NCBI GenBank assembly: GCA_963555705.1
Contig: OY743168.1
Span: forward strand, 97,997,425-98,061,424
Direction: 5' to 3'
DNA length: 64,000 nucleotides
Origin: Ligustrum vulgare
Lineage: Eukaryota > Streptophyta > Magnoliopsida > Lamiales > Oleaceae
The notes beneath the pieces were generated by a model that had not been told where the DNA came from, ran no database searches, and was given only the letters and a program-made list of their open reading frames with translations. How positions within the stretch are numbered: the first letter of the stretch is position 1; each line of letters opens with the position of its first letter. A program made the position numbers and the translations under genes. Below are positions 23,901-34,379 of the stretch, piece by piece.

Positions 23901-24807
23901 GAAAGTGGTGTGTGATTGCACAAAAGCTTCCACGGAGATTGGGAAAGCAATGTAGAGAAAGGTGGCACAACCATTTAAAACCCGATATCAAGGTTTTCTC
24001 TAACCTATCTTTGTATCATCATTTTTTCCCTTTATTTATTTTCATTTACGGTAACAAATATTACATTTTCGTCACGTGCATGTGTATGAGTGTTATGGGA
24101 ACTTTTAAAACGATCCTTTAAATGAATTATATAACTTTTCCTTATCGTTCAAATTTTGTTTACGCTTACCCAATTCTTAACTTTAGATTTTCCTTATTAC
24201 TATTGTGCAATGTGTGTGCCGAGTGAAGATTTGTTGTTTGAAAATATTGTTTACTAGCTGTTCATTCAATTAAAATTGTACGTGTATACGTGTCACCAAA
24301 CAGATTTTAAACATATATAAAATGTTACAATAAAAAGTTGATATGTGTATAATTTTAATTGAATGAATAGCTAATAAACTAGGAGATGTAGAGATGATTA
24401 AAAATAAGTAAAAGTAACCATCTGTGCCATACGATATGAAATTGCAGAAAGATAAATGGTCGGAAGAAGAAGACGAGAGACTAATAGAAGCTCATAAAGA
24501 ACTTGGAAATCGGTGGTCGAAAATTGCACGAAGATTGTCGGGTAGGAGTGAAAACACGATAAAGAACCATTGGAATGCAACAAAAAGACTTTTGTCACGC
24601 AAAAGCAGTAACCCAAATTCTAATACTCTCTTGCATAACCCAAATTCTAATACTCTCTTGCAAAACTACATCAAGAGTGTGATATCATCATCTCTGGGAA
24701 ACTCGTCTCTGCCTTCCATTTCATCCAATGGTACAATGGTCAATTCAATGCAAAGGGAGCAAATTGAGATGAAATCTGATGATGATGATAATCGAATGGA
24801 AGTGTAG
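17998..24807 (+). CDS. R2R3-MYB transcription factor, MYB98/MYB118-like, copy 1 (copia in intron 1)
   Basis: Nuclear DNA-binding transcription factor. Exons are 17998-18395, 23866-23992 and 24448-24807 with GT-AG borders and agreeing phases, giving 294 residues. R2 spans exons 1-2 (GQWTLEEDR joined to [20 protein letters not shown] and [15 protein letters not shown]). R3 is in exon 3 ([20 protein letters not shown], then [14 protein letters not shown]). The regularly spaced Trp residues are present. The long N-terminal region has blocks shared with copy 2 ([28 protein letters not shown]). MYB98-group members act in female gametophyte or seed development; that role here is inference. Intron 1 is 5,470 bp because of a 5,158-bp copia element plus a 5-bp duplication; without them it would be 307 bp. 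Exon 3 has a 27-bp tandem duplication. The coding sequence is intact, but polyadenylation in the LTRs could truncate transcripts. Confidence 0.9.
18633..19158 (+). repeat. 5' LTR of the copia element (526 bp)
   Basis: Starts TGTTGAAAAATGG and ends AATTCCCAACA. A TATA box TATAAATAG lies at 18806-18814, so transcription should start shortly after it within the LTR. Confidence 0.97.
19161..19172 (+). other. Primer binding site of the copia element (initiator tRNA-Met type)
   Basis: TGGTATCAGAGC begins two bases after the 5' LTR, the standard plant copia primer site complementary to the 3' end of initiator tRNA-Met. Confidence 0.95.
19286..23173 (+). pseudogene. Copia Gag-Pol polyprotein, two in-frame stops
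   Basis: One continuous frame of about 1,295 codons. Gag occupies residues 1-235, a CCHC knuckle ([14 protein letters not shown]) starts at residue 239, and protease [10 protein letters not shown] is near 290. The integrase zinc region lies near 415-455 ([12 protein letters not shown] to CESCIFGK), followed by the D,D,E core ([28 protein letters not shown]). RT is near 800-1000 with YVDDML, and RNase H near 1150-1290 ([23 protein letters not shown]). Domain order GAG-PR-INT-RT-RH is copia. Stops fall at 22085-22087, where a Gln codon is expected after SLYGLK, and at 22886-22888, where a Glu is expected before MIWLQG. No frameshift was seen. Both are single-base changes, in keeping with the young LTRs. 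Confidence 0.95.
23254..23264 (+). other. Polypurine tract of the copia element
   Basis: aagtgggagat lies directly before the 3' LTR, the plus-strand primer position. The LTR begins at the next base. Confidence 0.8.
23265..23790 (+). repeat. 3' LTR of the copia element (526 bp)
   Basis: Same length as the 5' LTR with three substitutions. The TATA box at 23438-23446 points into MYB exon 2, which begins 76 bp downstream of the LTR end, so read-through or LTR-initiated MYB transcripts are possible. Confidence 0.97.
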
Positions 24808-25849
24808 TTTGATATGAAATGGCAAATGGATTTTATGGGGATGCTCTCTTCTAGTTAGATTTGAGCTTTCTTGCCTCCAGCATATGGGGGATTTTTTATT
24901 TTAATTTTAGCGTAGTACTTGATGTATCGATCCTTTAATTGTGAAGTCGTGACTTTTGAGTTTAAAATAGATTATAACACGTGCGATGCATGTGATATTG
25001 TAACGATATTATAATATTTTTATTTAAGTATATATGTTTTTGAAATTGAATTGAATAAAAAATGTCCAGATTTCCCTACTTGTTTTACCTAAAAAAATAT
25101 TCAAAGTATTGGTTTAAATAATCTCAATATCTAACTCAATTTATCCTAAGCATTATTCAAATTTCTAAGTACGCAATATCCTTATCAATAATTCCATCAT
25201 CTTTCTTTTAACTACTGATTGTTGACTTCTTTAAATTTTGGATCTCTTGAAATGTAATCTTAAGCTGCCTTATTCTAAGAAACTGAAGTTGGGCGGATTT
25301 CTTCTTCTATTGTTGTATATAATTCATAATCAATTCAATTCATTGCTGAAGTGAAAAAAAAAAAAAAAAAATGATAAACTGACAGTTTATCTATATTTTA
25401 GAATCAAGATGAAAAATAAATTGTAATATGGCGTCAAAATTTTTTATCATGCATATAAAGTTAGAACTTAGAACAATATTTGATCATAAATGTCTAAGAA
25501 ACAAATTAAGAGATGTATCTAATCTAAGTTCTCTACTAAGCTACATGATTATTTGAGACACGGAGATCATATTTAAATAGAAAAATGTTTGATCAGAAAA
25601 ATTGTTCTGAAATTGGTGTCTTAAAATTTCTGGCTCAACAAATCGATTCACAGTGCGGTAAATTCGAAAGTAGCACACACATTTCTTTAAATTGATATAA
25701 CCACCACAAACCATCATCTCAAATTTTACTACAACCTAATGAAACGTATTCATCGTTTTGATGGAACAGAAACAATAACAACATGCCCTCATGATTTTTT
25801 TTATCGTTTGACAAAGTAAACACATCACTAATATATAAAAGTATAGATG

Positions 25850-26070
25850 TATGGAAATCTTTTAATTGTTAATTATATCTTTACTTCTATTTTTCTTATG
25901 TCTATAATACCCTTAATTAAAAAAATTATATTTTCACATATATAAATGTTGAATGACTCTTTAAATGATTTTGATTTATTTATATAATAAATTCCATTTC
26001 CAATATAAGGTTCTTAATTCAATTCATATAATCTGTCTTTACTTTTATTTTTCTTATGTTTATAATACAC

Positions 26071-26131
<61 letters not shown>

Positions 26132-26775
26132 GTTTATATTCAATGCATATAATTTATAAAATATATTTATTGATAACTAATTTCAATCTTATACTATATT
26201 GTAATTCAATACATATGTTTATACAGTTATAAAACTGAATCATTATAAGTTTACATCGTAAATAAATCAAAAATAGATGTAATTTTTTTTTATACAATAC
26301 AAGATTCTAATAATATTATAGTATAATTAAGATAATCTCAAATAGAAATAGTACTATGAATAGGGTTAAAATAATCAACATGATGAATAATTGATAAACT
26401 ACAATTTGTGTTAAAATGAATACATTTTAAACCAATAACTTTTTGAATAATCAAAATAAAAAAAATATAGAGTTATTTATTTGGACATTAACATGAGAGT
26501 GGAAATATTTTAATTGTCAATTATGTCTTTATCAATTATGTCTTTACTTCTATTTTTCTTATATTTATAATACCATTAATTAAACAAATTATATTTCCAC
26601 ATAAATAAATGTTGAATGACTTTTCAAATGATTTTGTTTTATTTATACAGTAAATTCAATTTCTAATATAAGGTCCTTAATTCTATGCATATAATTTGTA
26701 AAATTTGTTTATTGATAACTCTTTCCTATCTTATACTACATTGTAATTCAATACATATGTTTATACAGTTCTAAA
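25850..26775. repeat. Diverged direct duplication of about 280-390 bp
   Basis: Copy A (about 25850-26240, containing the TA tract) and copy B (about 26496-26775) share ggaaatnttttaattgt, tctttacttctatttttctt, taaatgttgaatgact, ataaggt, ttaatt, gcatataattt and attcaatacatatgtttata in the same order. The TA expansion is present only in copy A. Confidence 0.7.
26076..26127. repeat. (TA)26 microsatellite
   Basis: An uninterrupted 52-bp TA run inside copy A of the direct duplication. It is probably highly length-variable between individuals. Confidence 0.98.
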
Positions 26776-28444
26776 GAGCTGTAATTGTATTTGTATAATA
26801 TGATGATTATAATAATTTTCATTTTATACTTCATTACATAGGAGATGCAAAATATAAGTTCTTTTATCGCGTACATAAAATGTGGGAAGCACGTGGTGAG
26901 ATACTAGTGATAACAAAATGGGTACAGAAATATGGTAAAAGAGTCGAGGTGAACAAAATACAATACATATTTATAAAATATTAACTTATGGTTGTGTATA
27001 CCACATTTTTATAAAATATAAAAACTAAAATTTCACTTTAAAATTCGAATACATGATAAAAATATATTCATATATACCAACTTAAAACATAAACAAATGA
27101 TCTTCTCAAGAAATTTGCAATTCGAAATTTCAACGTGAAACTTTAATACAATAAAAATGTAAATTGATTGGAAAACAAAACTTAATTAATTTTTCATATA
27201 ATTAATATTTTAGAAAAACAAATTTACACGCATCATACTTCAATAATTGACTTTCTAAACAAAGAAGTGAATCTCCACAGCACTTTATTTTTAAGGATGC
27301 GGTGAGAATATAATCAGCGTCAAATTAATATTTGACAAACAAACTTAAAATTGAAATATGACTAATTGAGAATAAAATGTTTAATATAGAATGTGAAAAT
27401 TATTTTCTAACATTTTTTTTTGGTAAAAAAAAAATTAATTCAAGGAATACACAATTCTTTTTCTTTTTCTTTTTCTCATATTAGTTGAAGGATGTTTATT
27501 AATTTTAAATTATCTAAGAGTTATTAGTTTTATTTAAAAGATTTTTAGTGAAATTTCTAGTGAAAAGTGAAGAATTTAGATTGTAAATGTATGAAAAATA
27601 TTTTTGTTGACAATACGAAAATAAAAAGAAATAAAATATTAAAAAATGTACATTAATTAAAACTTAAGGTGAATATGAAATGAATGAAAGCATGCGAGGG
27701 TAAAATAGTCCAAAAAAGTTTCTTCCTTCAAAGGACTTTTAGAAGGAATATAGATATAGATATATAGATAAATTATGTTGTACGGTTGTACTATAGCCTC
27801 TTGAAATAGTTATGTGCGTTAACCATTCTTATATATATAAATATAATCTTCTTTGATTTTCTTATTTTACAACAAAAGCGCAATAAGTGATTATTTTTAA
27901 TCGTTCCCATTTCTTTAATGGATCAATTTATCGTGGTCCAACGTTGTCGATTTATGATGAAGCACTCATGGAGTTTCATGACGTTACTCGTTGATTATTA
28001 TACCTAAAAAATGGTAACCGATATGGTACAGGAACTTGTGGCTTGCTGGAGTAAAATCCTCTTCAATAGTACTCCAAATTTGGGATTGACCTTATTTATT
28101 TATCAAATTGTCATTTTCTTATTTTATTTAAATGTAAAATATTCTTAATTAGTCCAATAATTTTTTGTTTTGGTAATTATCTTAATTGTAAATATTATAA
28201 TTATAATTATTTAATTTGAAATGTTGTAATTCTATAATTGTTAATTTAATTTTTCTAGAAAAAATATTTTGTTCACAATAATAGTAATAATTTTGTTAAT
28301 ATTGCTACAAAATCGCCACGAATTAATTTGGATAATTATAAACATTGAAATTTATTTCCAAAGCTAATGACGACATATGCCAAATGAAGCCAATTTTTTT
28401 CATTTCGAGATCATATGTATGTTATCACTCATAGTTGCCCTTTT

Positions 28445-29210
28445 TTAGATGTCACCAAGTTTACGATTTTCTTCCTTGATAGCCTTAATAATCTTAGAAG
28501 TATCTTCATCATTTTTTCTCTTCGATTTGGATTTTTTTATCCTCATGGGATGTGTCGAAGGACTTCTAAAATTTTCATCATTCAAATTCATAGTAAACGA
28601 AGGCATTCCTCCACATGACGGAGATGACATGGGGTCTTTCGATCCTAGGGACTTTTGAGTTGGTGAACCAATGTTCTCGCCTTGCCATTGAAGAAATGTT
28701 GCTGATAGATTGATGTTGCTGACAAACTTCTTGATATTTTTAAGTAGAAGCCAAACATGATCAAACTTGAGACTCTTCTTGTACTTGTTATCTTGTGCTA
28801 ACAAGAGTTTTGCTCAATGCATATGAAACGATAAGTATAACAACTATTAAGATTTGGTCATGCCAAAATATAAGTACTAAGACAATAACATTAAGAATGG
28901 CACTCACATAATCGCTTTCGTTCGCACCACTGGAATTTAGATTCTCAACTTGAGTTAGACATCCATGCAATTTGTTTATTGCTGCCAACATAATTTGCAT
29001 TCACTTCAGCAACGATTTTTTGTGCGAGGTTACATTGCAGGATCATTGGCTGGAAGTTTTTCATTGTATTGTTGTTCGATTATAGACCAAAACATGTCCC
29101 TCGATTGGTAAATGTTAGTAATCAAATTTTGGGAAACATCAACATACTGGTGACACACAAATGTTCATCTTCTTGGATTGAGTATGAATTGCTACGTAGG
29201 TTACCCTCCA
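28445..29210 (-). pseudogene. PIF ORF1 (SANT/Myb-like accessory protein) relic
   Basis: The minus-strand piece at 28804-28445 encodes KFDHVWLLLKNIKKF, then PMRIKKSKSKRKNDED, then TSKIIKAIKEENRKL. This matches the C-terminal part of plant PIF/Harbinger ORF1 proteins, whose SANT-like domain helps transposase bind DNA. Upstream, 29210-28805 still shows a start (MEGNLRSNSYSIQEDEHLC) and SANT-like fragments broken by stops and frameshifts. In plants such sequences are often mislabelled glutathione S-transferase T3-like. It is not functional. Confidence 0.6.
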
Positions 29211-29300
29211 TTGTTTGAAGAAATTACAAGATATGAATGTAACTATTGAGATACTTGACAAGTTGCATGGCTAATTATTTATAGACTAGATTCAGCTTCC

Positions 29301-29600
29301 ATTTGGGGGTCGAGATCCATTTTTACTCCGATCCAACGGTTTAATTTAAAAGTTCCAGTTGTCTTGTCGTCTAAAAATGGAAGGAATATATTCGATTACT
29401 ATTTGAGGGTCGTGATCCATTCGTACTCTGATCCAACGGTCCAATTTAAAAGTCTCAGTTATCTTATCGTCTGAAATGGGAAGGAATATATTCGATTACC
29501 ATTTGAGGGTCGAGATATATTCGTACTCATATCCAACGGTCCAATTTAATAATCCCAGTTGTCTTGTCGTATGAAATGGGACGGAATATATTCGATTTCC
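29301..29600. repeat. Three tandem 100-bp repeats inside the PIF element
   Basis: Units start exactly at 29301, 29401 and 29501, each 100 bp. Each begins atttg(a/g)gggtcg, contains atccaacggt(t/c)(c/t)aattta and caSttRtcttRtcgt, and ends ggaatatattcgatt. They lie between the divergent ORF1 and transposase genes, where both promoters should be. Confidence 0.95.
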
Positions 29601-29881
29601 AAGGCACGAAACTAAAACGAGAATATTCACCAGATGTATGTATTGAAAACACATATTTGAGTGGCAAATCGTTTGGAGAACTAACACGACTTTTGGAGCA
29701 GTTACTACATGAAAAATTATGATCCAATAGGATATCAAATCCAATGGCTAAGATCTTGGTGTAATCTAGAGGAACAGTTAATATTACATAATCAAAATTC
29801 TATATCCATTGGACACCTCTATTTAATGAATGAGGATTCATCATTTGTAATTCAACTAACTTCAATACTTCTTCACTGAAA

Positions 29882-31247
29882 ATGAACTTCAATTTTGGGG
29901 GTTCAAATTCTAGCTTTTCATCTTCATTCCTCAATGATAAAGATGATAGTGAGTCCCAAAATTGGTCAAAAATGCTAGAGATGATTGAAGCTAAACAACA
30001 AGCTATAGTACAAGCTTAAGCTAATAACAATTTTCTTATTGCACAACATCTATATCAACAACGTGGTTTCACATCCCGACATGGAGGTTCGATTCCAGGG
30101 CACATAGTCATCAAGCGTGATAGGGAAATTGAAGATGTTAACTCGTTCAATGACTACTTTTCCGAAAATCCACATTTCCCTAACGAGGTTTTTCGTTGCC
30201 GATATCGAATGTCTCTAATTTATTTTTACGAATTGTTACTTCCGTAAAAACTCATGACAATTATTTTTTGCAAAAGAAGAATGCTTCGAGTGCACTCGGC
30301 CTTTATGTAATGCAAAAGATTACTTCTGCCTTTCAAATGCTAGCATATGGATTACCTGCAGATGCTACTGATGAATATATTAAAATTGGAGAATCTACTA
30401 CAATTGAGAGTACGGAGTGATTCTGTTGAGCTCTCATAGAGATTTTTGGAGAGCAGTATCTAAGAACGCCAATCGCTAATCATGTTGCAAGGCTGTTGAA
30501 GGTTGGTGAAGCTCGTGAATTTCTTGGCATGCTAGGTAGCATGGATTGTATGCATTGGAGGTGGAATGCTTGTCCAACTGGTTTGGCAAGTTAGTACGCA
30601 GGTCGTAATGGATCTCCAACAATTATCCTTGAGGATGTTGCTGACTATGATCTTTGGATTTGGCATACATATTTTGGGTTGCCCAGAACAAACAATGATA
30701 TCAAGGTGTTAGAAAGGTCTCATCTTTTTTGCTAATCTTGCATCAGGCATAGCTCCTCCGACTCACTATATCATACAGGGAAAGGAGTATGTCATGGGTT
30801 ATTATCATGCTGACAGCATATACCCGAAATGGTCCACCATTGTACAAACAATTCATGACCCTCATGGGCCAAAAAATAAATTATTCGCAATATAACAAGA
30901 GAGTTGTAGAAAGGACGTGGAACGTGCATTTGGAGTGCTACAATCAAAATTCGCAATTGTAGCACGACCAGCTCGTTTTTGGAACAAACATGTGTTGAAA
31001 AGACATAATGGCAGCTTGCATTATTATGCATAACATGATTATTGAAGATGAACGTGATCTTGAGGAACCCATTCAAGATTTTATTGAATCACCAACTCCA
31101 GAAGTTGAGATAGCTGGCGATGAAGACTCTCGTTTTCAGGAATTTCTTGCTCAACATAGACAAATCAGAAATAACGACGCTCATTATGCACTTCGTAATG
31201 CCTTAATTGAATATTTGTGGGAGGAATACACTAATTCTGAAAATTAA
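29882..31247 (+). pseudogene. PIF/Harbinger (HARBI1-type) DDE transposase relic
   Basis: Starts MNFNFGGSNSSF. Recognisable blocks across three frames are the N-terminal helices (SFNDYFSENPHFPNEVFRCR), YVMQKITSAFQMLAYGLPAD with ATDEYIKIGEST, LGMLGSMDCMHWRWNACP, the first Asp region DYDLWIWHTYFGLP, YHADSIYPKWSTIV with the second Asp, the Glu region DVERAFGVLQSKFAIVARPA, and the C-terminal ACIIMHNMIIEDERDLEEPI. The first stop (after AKQQAIVQA, at 30017-30019) and several frameshifts inactivate it. These blocks are the DDE nuclease family of plant PIF elements, which cut and paste DNA at TWA targets. Confidence 0.9.
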
Positions 31248-31582
31248 ATTTCGTTCATGATCAATCACATCATTTAATTTAGGGAATTTGTGGCCACTAG
31301 ACGTATATTGTTGTTGAACATTGAATTTATTTTTTTTTATTTTTTTATTTTTTTGAGAAAAATGACTATTTTAATTTGGTCCATTCGCATTAGCTATAAA
31401 TTTAAATTAAAGTCATTAATTTACAAATTTATAATCAAGGTAAAAACGTTAAGAAATTATAACAAAATTGAGTAATATTCACTTGACCCCAAATTTGGGG
31501 TCAAGATGTTGAAGAAGAATTTGAATCTACCCCAAGTTTTAGGTAAAGCCTCAAATTTGGGGTAAAATGTTGGAGATGGCCT

Positions 31583-31683
31583 AAGAGCTTAGAAGTGTCA
31601 TAATCTAAAGGAAGTGAGAGCTTGTAAAGTATCTCACCAATGACCGGAGGTACATACCCGATCCATGAGTCTTTGGTTTTCAT
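31583..31683 (-). other. Short coding-like fragment at the PIF border
   Basis: Minus-strand codons give MKTKDSWIGYVPPVIGEILY, then KLSLPLDYDTSKLL, ending at the tta where the PIF terminal sequence begins. The composition looks protein-like compared with the surroundings, and the break exactly at the transposon edge suggests an interrupted exon or older element. The family was not recognised and no continuation was found left of the element. Confidence 0.2.
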
Positions 31684-31689
31684 GATCCA

Positions 31690-32194
31690 AAATTGTTTCT
31701 ATATAATTGTTTTGGGTCGATTTTCAGTTTTACCAACCCATCTTTTTTTTTTTCCCTCAAATTCATTTTTAACTATATATTTTTATGGGATCCACCAATT
31801 TTCACACTTTTAATCACTTTTCAACCACACGTCCCCACATTCTCCCAAAATTTCAAAATTCTCCAAAAACTGCTTACACCAAATCAACACTTTTAATTCA
31901 AAAGTACCTTGATCACCTCATCCCAATAATTCCCGGTTCTCATTTTTTCCATCTCATTTTTTACGATACTCAACCTACACTACATATCTTACTTTTAGCT
32001 TACAATTTTTGATTTTTCAACTCAATCTACACCCTCACATTCTTCAAAAACTCAATTTTTTTCAAAAATTAATGAGAGCCAAACAAGAGCTAAATTTCAC
32101 ATTTATTTGAATAATAAATGAAAATTTCATCCCATTTTATCTCTTTTGCCTGGATTGACCAGTGTACCAAACCAATGGATGAAATGGAACCCGC
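31690..32194. other. AT-rich spacer downstream of MYB copy 2
   Basis: A pyrimidine-rich sequence with ccacacgtccccaca- and ttcttcaaaaactcaa-like words and ending near agccaaacaagagc, resembling a MITE of the type also seen around 3117-3240. No clear terminal repeats or gene. The MYB 3' UTR and polyadenylation signals should fall here. Confidence 0.4.
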
Positions 32195-34279
32195 TTACGA
32201 GTTTCCCGGAGATTCTATGTAATCAGAAGACGATATCACACTCTTGATATAGCTATCCAATAGCGTATTGAACTTCGAGTTGTTGCCTTTATGCGACAAA
32301 AGTCTTCTTTTCGTCGCATGCCAGTGATTCTTTATGCTGTTTTCACTCCTTCTCGGCAATCTTTGTGCAATCTCAGCCCACCTATTTCCAACTTCTACGT
32401 GAGCTTCAATTAGTCTCTCATCCTCTTCTTGAGACCATTTTTCTTTCTGCAAATTTCATATAATACAATAGTAAACGTTTATTTGATATATCTACAACTT
32501 TGTGCATTCATGTGCCAATGAAATCATATCATATTATCTTGAACATAATATTGTTCACGTGCTTAAATTTGTCCTTCGAGTACGAAATCCATACAATGAA
32601 AGTCAAGGCTCACGACAATGATGGAAGACCCTGAATGCCAAGTAGAGTCTCACAATAATTATTGATTGTCCGCAGATTTCGTTATCAAGAAGCCCATCCT
32701 CGACTTCTTGTACTAATTTATCATGTTGTAGATCAACTTGTTGTATAAATTTGTTATAATAAACCATAGTTCATTGTGTAAACCACACTTGATAAGGAAA
32801 ATATAAAGTTAAGGATTGGGTATGTTTGAAGAGGAGGGCGGGGGGGGGGGGGGGGGGGGATTGAAGGATAAGGAAACATTCATTATTAATATTGGGTTGC
32901 ACTACTTTAATATATACACGCACAATAAAGATATTTAGTCCCTAGTTGATCATTTAACTAAAAATCATATTTTTAGTAAAGATTTTGATAAAATAAAATA
33001 TGAAATATGTGATTTAAAATTTATGAGTCTCATGAAATGTGTAGAAAACATTGAGTGTCGCATGCAAGATTAATATTCATGTACAATTACGAAGATAAGA
33101 TATTTGTGCCTTAAATAAATATCAATTAGGCGGAAAAGACACGAAGATCAATTAAGGAAAAACCTTTATTATATCTGGTTTCAAATGGTTGTGCCACCTT
33201 TCTCTACATTGCTTTCCCATTCTCCCCGAAAACTTCTTTGCTATCACACACCATTTTCTTTCACCATGCTTCTCAACCATCTCCATCAACAATCTACAAT
33301 TTATCACATATATATAAACCTTATTCATATTATTTGTGTGTAAAAATAATGAAAATAAGCCTCTTTTATCATAAAATTTGTTTATAAACGAGTGTTTAAT
33401 TTGACAATTTTTTTAAAAAGTCAACAATTTCGATTGATCAAATATTTTTGTTTAACCTTTTTTACTTATTAAAAAATAAACCAACACATCTTTTATAAAC
33501 AATGGAAACAATCATCTCCCACGATGGGCAGGTGTTAATGTACTCACAGTGGATGTGATGCTGACACTTGTTTAATATTTTAAAATTTCTAAACATGTGT
33601 CAGCATACTCCCGGTTGGCTCATTAATACTTACATAACATGCATAGGTGATTGTGACTATTATAAATAATATTTAAATAAAGTATATACTTCCAGAGAAG
33701 AAGGCTCGGCCAAAGATAGCAAGATTTTGTGAAAGTCGTCACTTGTAATTATAGGAAAAAATACCTGTCTTCTTCAGGAATCCATGGCCCTTTAATTATA
33801 TTAGATTTCTTGTTGACTCTGGTTTCAGGTTTCATCTGTATCGTGTTCTCAATTCTATTCTCCAAATGGGTTCTCCTTTCAAGCTCATTATCTAAAACCA
33901 AGCTCAAATTAAGCTCCAATGGCTCATTAATTGGGCACTTCTCTGTTGCTTTCAATGAAGCTTCAGAATTTAAATCCAGAAAATTTTTAGTTTGAACGCC
34001 ATGCATATGGGCTTCTGCTGCAGCATCTGTGGCGAACTGTGTGGAGAACTCATTTTGTTGAAACTTCTTATCAGTACAAGAAGCTTGAAATGGGTCACCA
34101 GATAAAGCCGAAAATGGATTTGATGAAGATCCGTCCAGACTCCGGCGTGAAACTGTAGAAAAGGAAGAAAAACCCACTGGAAAATCATCACATTTCGGCT
34201 GAGTTTTGAACAGATTACATTCCCCATAAATTTTCCGGTGTGAAACGAAATCTGCTCTACAACCTGAATTAGAATCCAT
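32195..34279 (-). CDS. R2R3-MYB transcription factor, MYB98/MYB118-like, copy 2
   Basis: Nuclear DNA-binding transcription factor, paralogue of the plus-strand MYB at 17998-24807. Exons are 34279-33765, 33293-33164 and 32446-32195 with GT-AG borders and agreeing phases, 298 residues. Exon 1 holds the N-terminal region ([49 protein letters not shown]) and the start of R2 (KGPWIPEEDR). Exon 2 completes R2 ([30 protein letters not shown]). Exon 3 holds R3 ([35 protein letters not shown]) and a short tail. Introns are 471 and 717 bp, and a G20/C20 tract lies in intron 2. Relative to copy 1 it has one extra Ile before the exon 2/3 junction and a 39-codon longer exon 1. No defects were seen, so it is probably functional. 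A reproductive or seed role is inferred from the family only. Confidence 0.9.
32840..32859 (+). repeat. Uninterrupted G20 tract in MYB copy 2 intron 2
   Basis: Twenty consecutive G on the plus strand, preceded by ggagggc. The MYB pre-mRNA would carry C20. Such runs can form quadruplex DNA and often mark length-variable or assembly-sensitive positions. Confidence 0.9.
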
Positions 34280-34334
34280 GCATCAGCATAACACACAGAA
34301 ACTCATATAGAGAAAGAGAGAGGGCGGTGGTGGT

Positions 34335-34357
34335 GGTAAAATGTTCTTGCAGTGGCT
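34335..34357 (-). promoter_or_regulatory. Conserved upstream block of MYB copy 2
   Basis: Minus-strand agccactgcaagaacatttt followed by acc, 20 of 23 bases identical to the block before MYB copy 1 and at nearly the same distance from the ATG (55 bp). A CT-rich leader (ccctctctctttctc) follows. The preceding taataaaaag may be the TATA-like element; copy 1 has tgatatag there. Confidence 0.6.
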
Positions 34358-34379
34358 TTTTATTAGTGGAAGGTTTGGA

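Larger units (their letters stand above)
25825..26907 (+). mobile_element. Possible non-autonomous Helitron
   Basis: The segment starts TCACTAATATATAAAAG after an A and ends GATACTAG before a T. This fits the Helitron pattern of a 5' TC, a 3' CTRR and insertion between A and T. A convincing 3' hairpin is lacking; only the 6-bp palindrome cacgtg is nearby. The 1,083-bp interior holds the TA repeat and part of the duplication below. The match is of short motifs only. Confidence 0.25.
24808..28046. other. Very AT-rich intergenic DNA between MYB copy 1 and the PIF element
   Basis: No gene is seen. Contents are an A18 tract near 25354-25371, a long TA microsatellite, a diverged direct duplication and a possible Helitron (each listed separately). 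The segment ending near 27775 (aaggactttt..gatatagatatatagata) resembles terminal sequence of AT-rich dispersed elements, but no boundaries could be set. ORFs here reflect AT composition. Confidence 0.5.
28047..31582. mobile_element. PIF/Harbinger DNA transposon relic with both genes
   Basis: The element has a minus-strand SANT/Myb-like ORF1 relic and a divergent plus-strand transposase relic. The left end near 28047-28092 (atcctcttcaatag, tccaaatttggga) matches in inverted sense 31478-31525 (caaatttggggtcaag, gttgaagaagaa). The right side extends through ccccaag and caaatttggggtaaaa to gttggagatggcc at about 31580, followed by taa, the expected 3-bp PIF target. The outermost left end is degraded or missing. 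The two-gene divergent layout is diagnostic; exact borders are approximate. Confidence 0.75.

Noticed and set aside
25965..26159. 64-codon ORF
   Set aside because: It reads through the TA microsatellite (repeated Ile-Tyr) and is not a gene.
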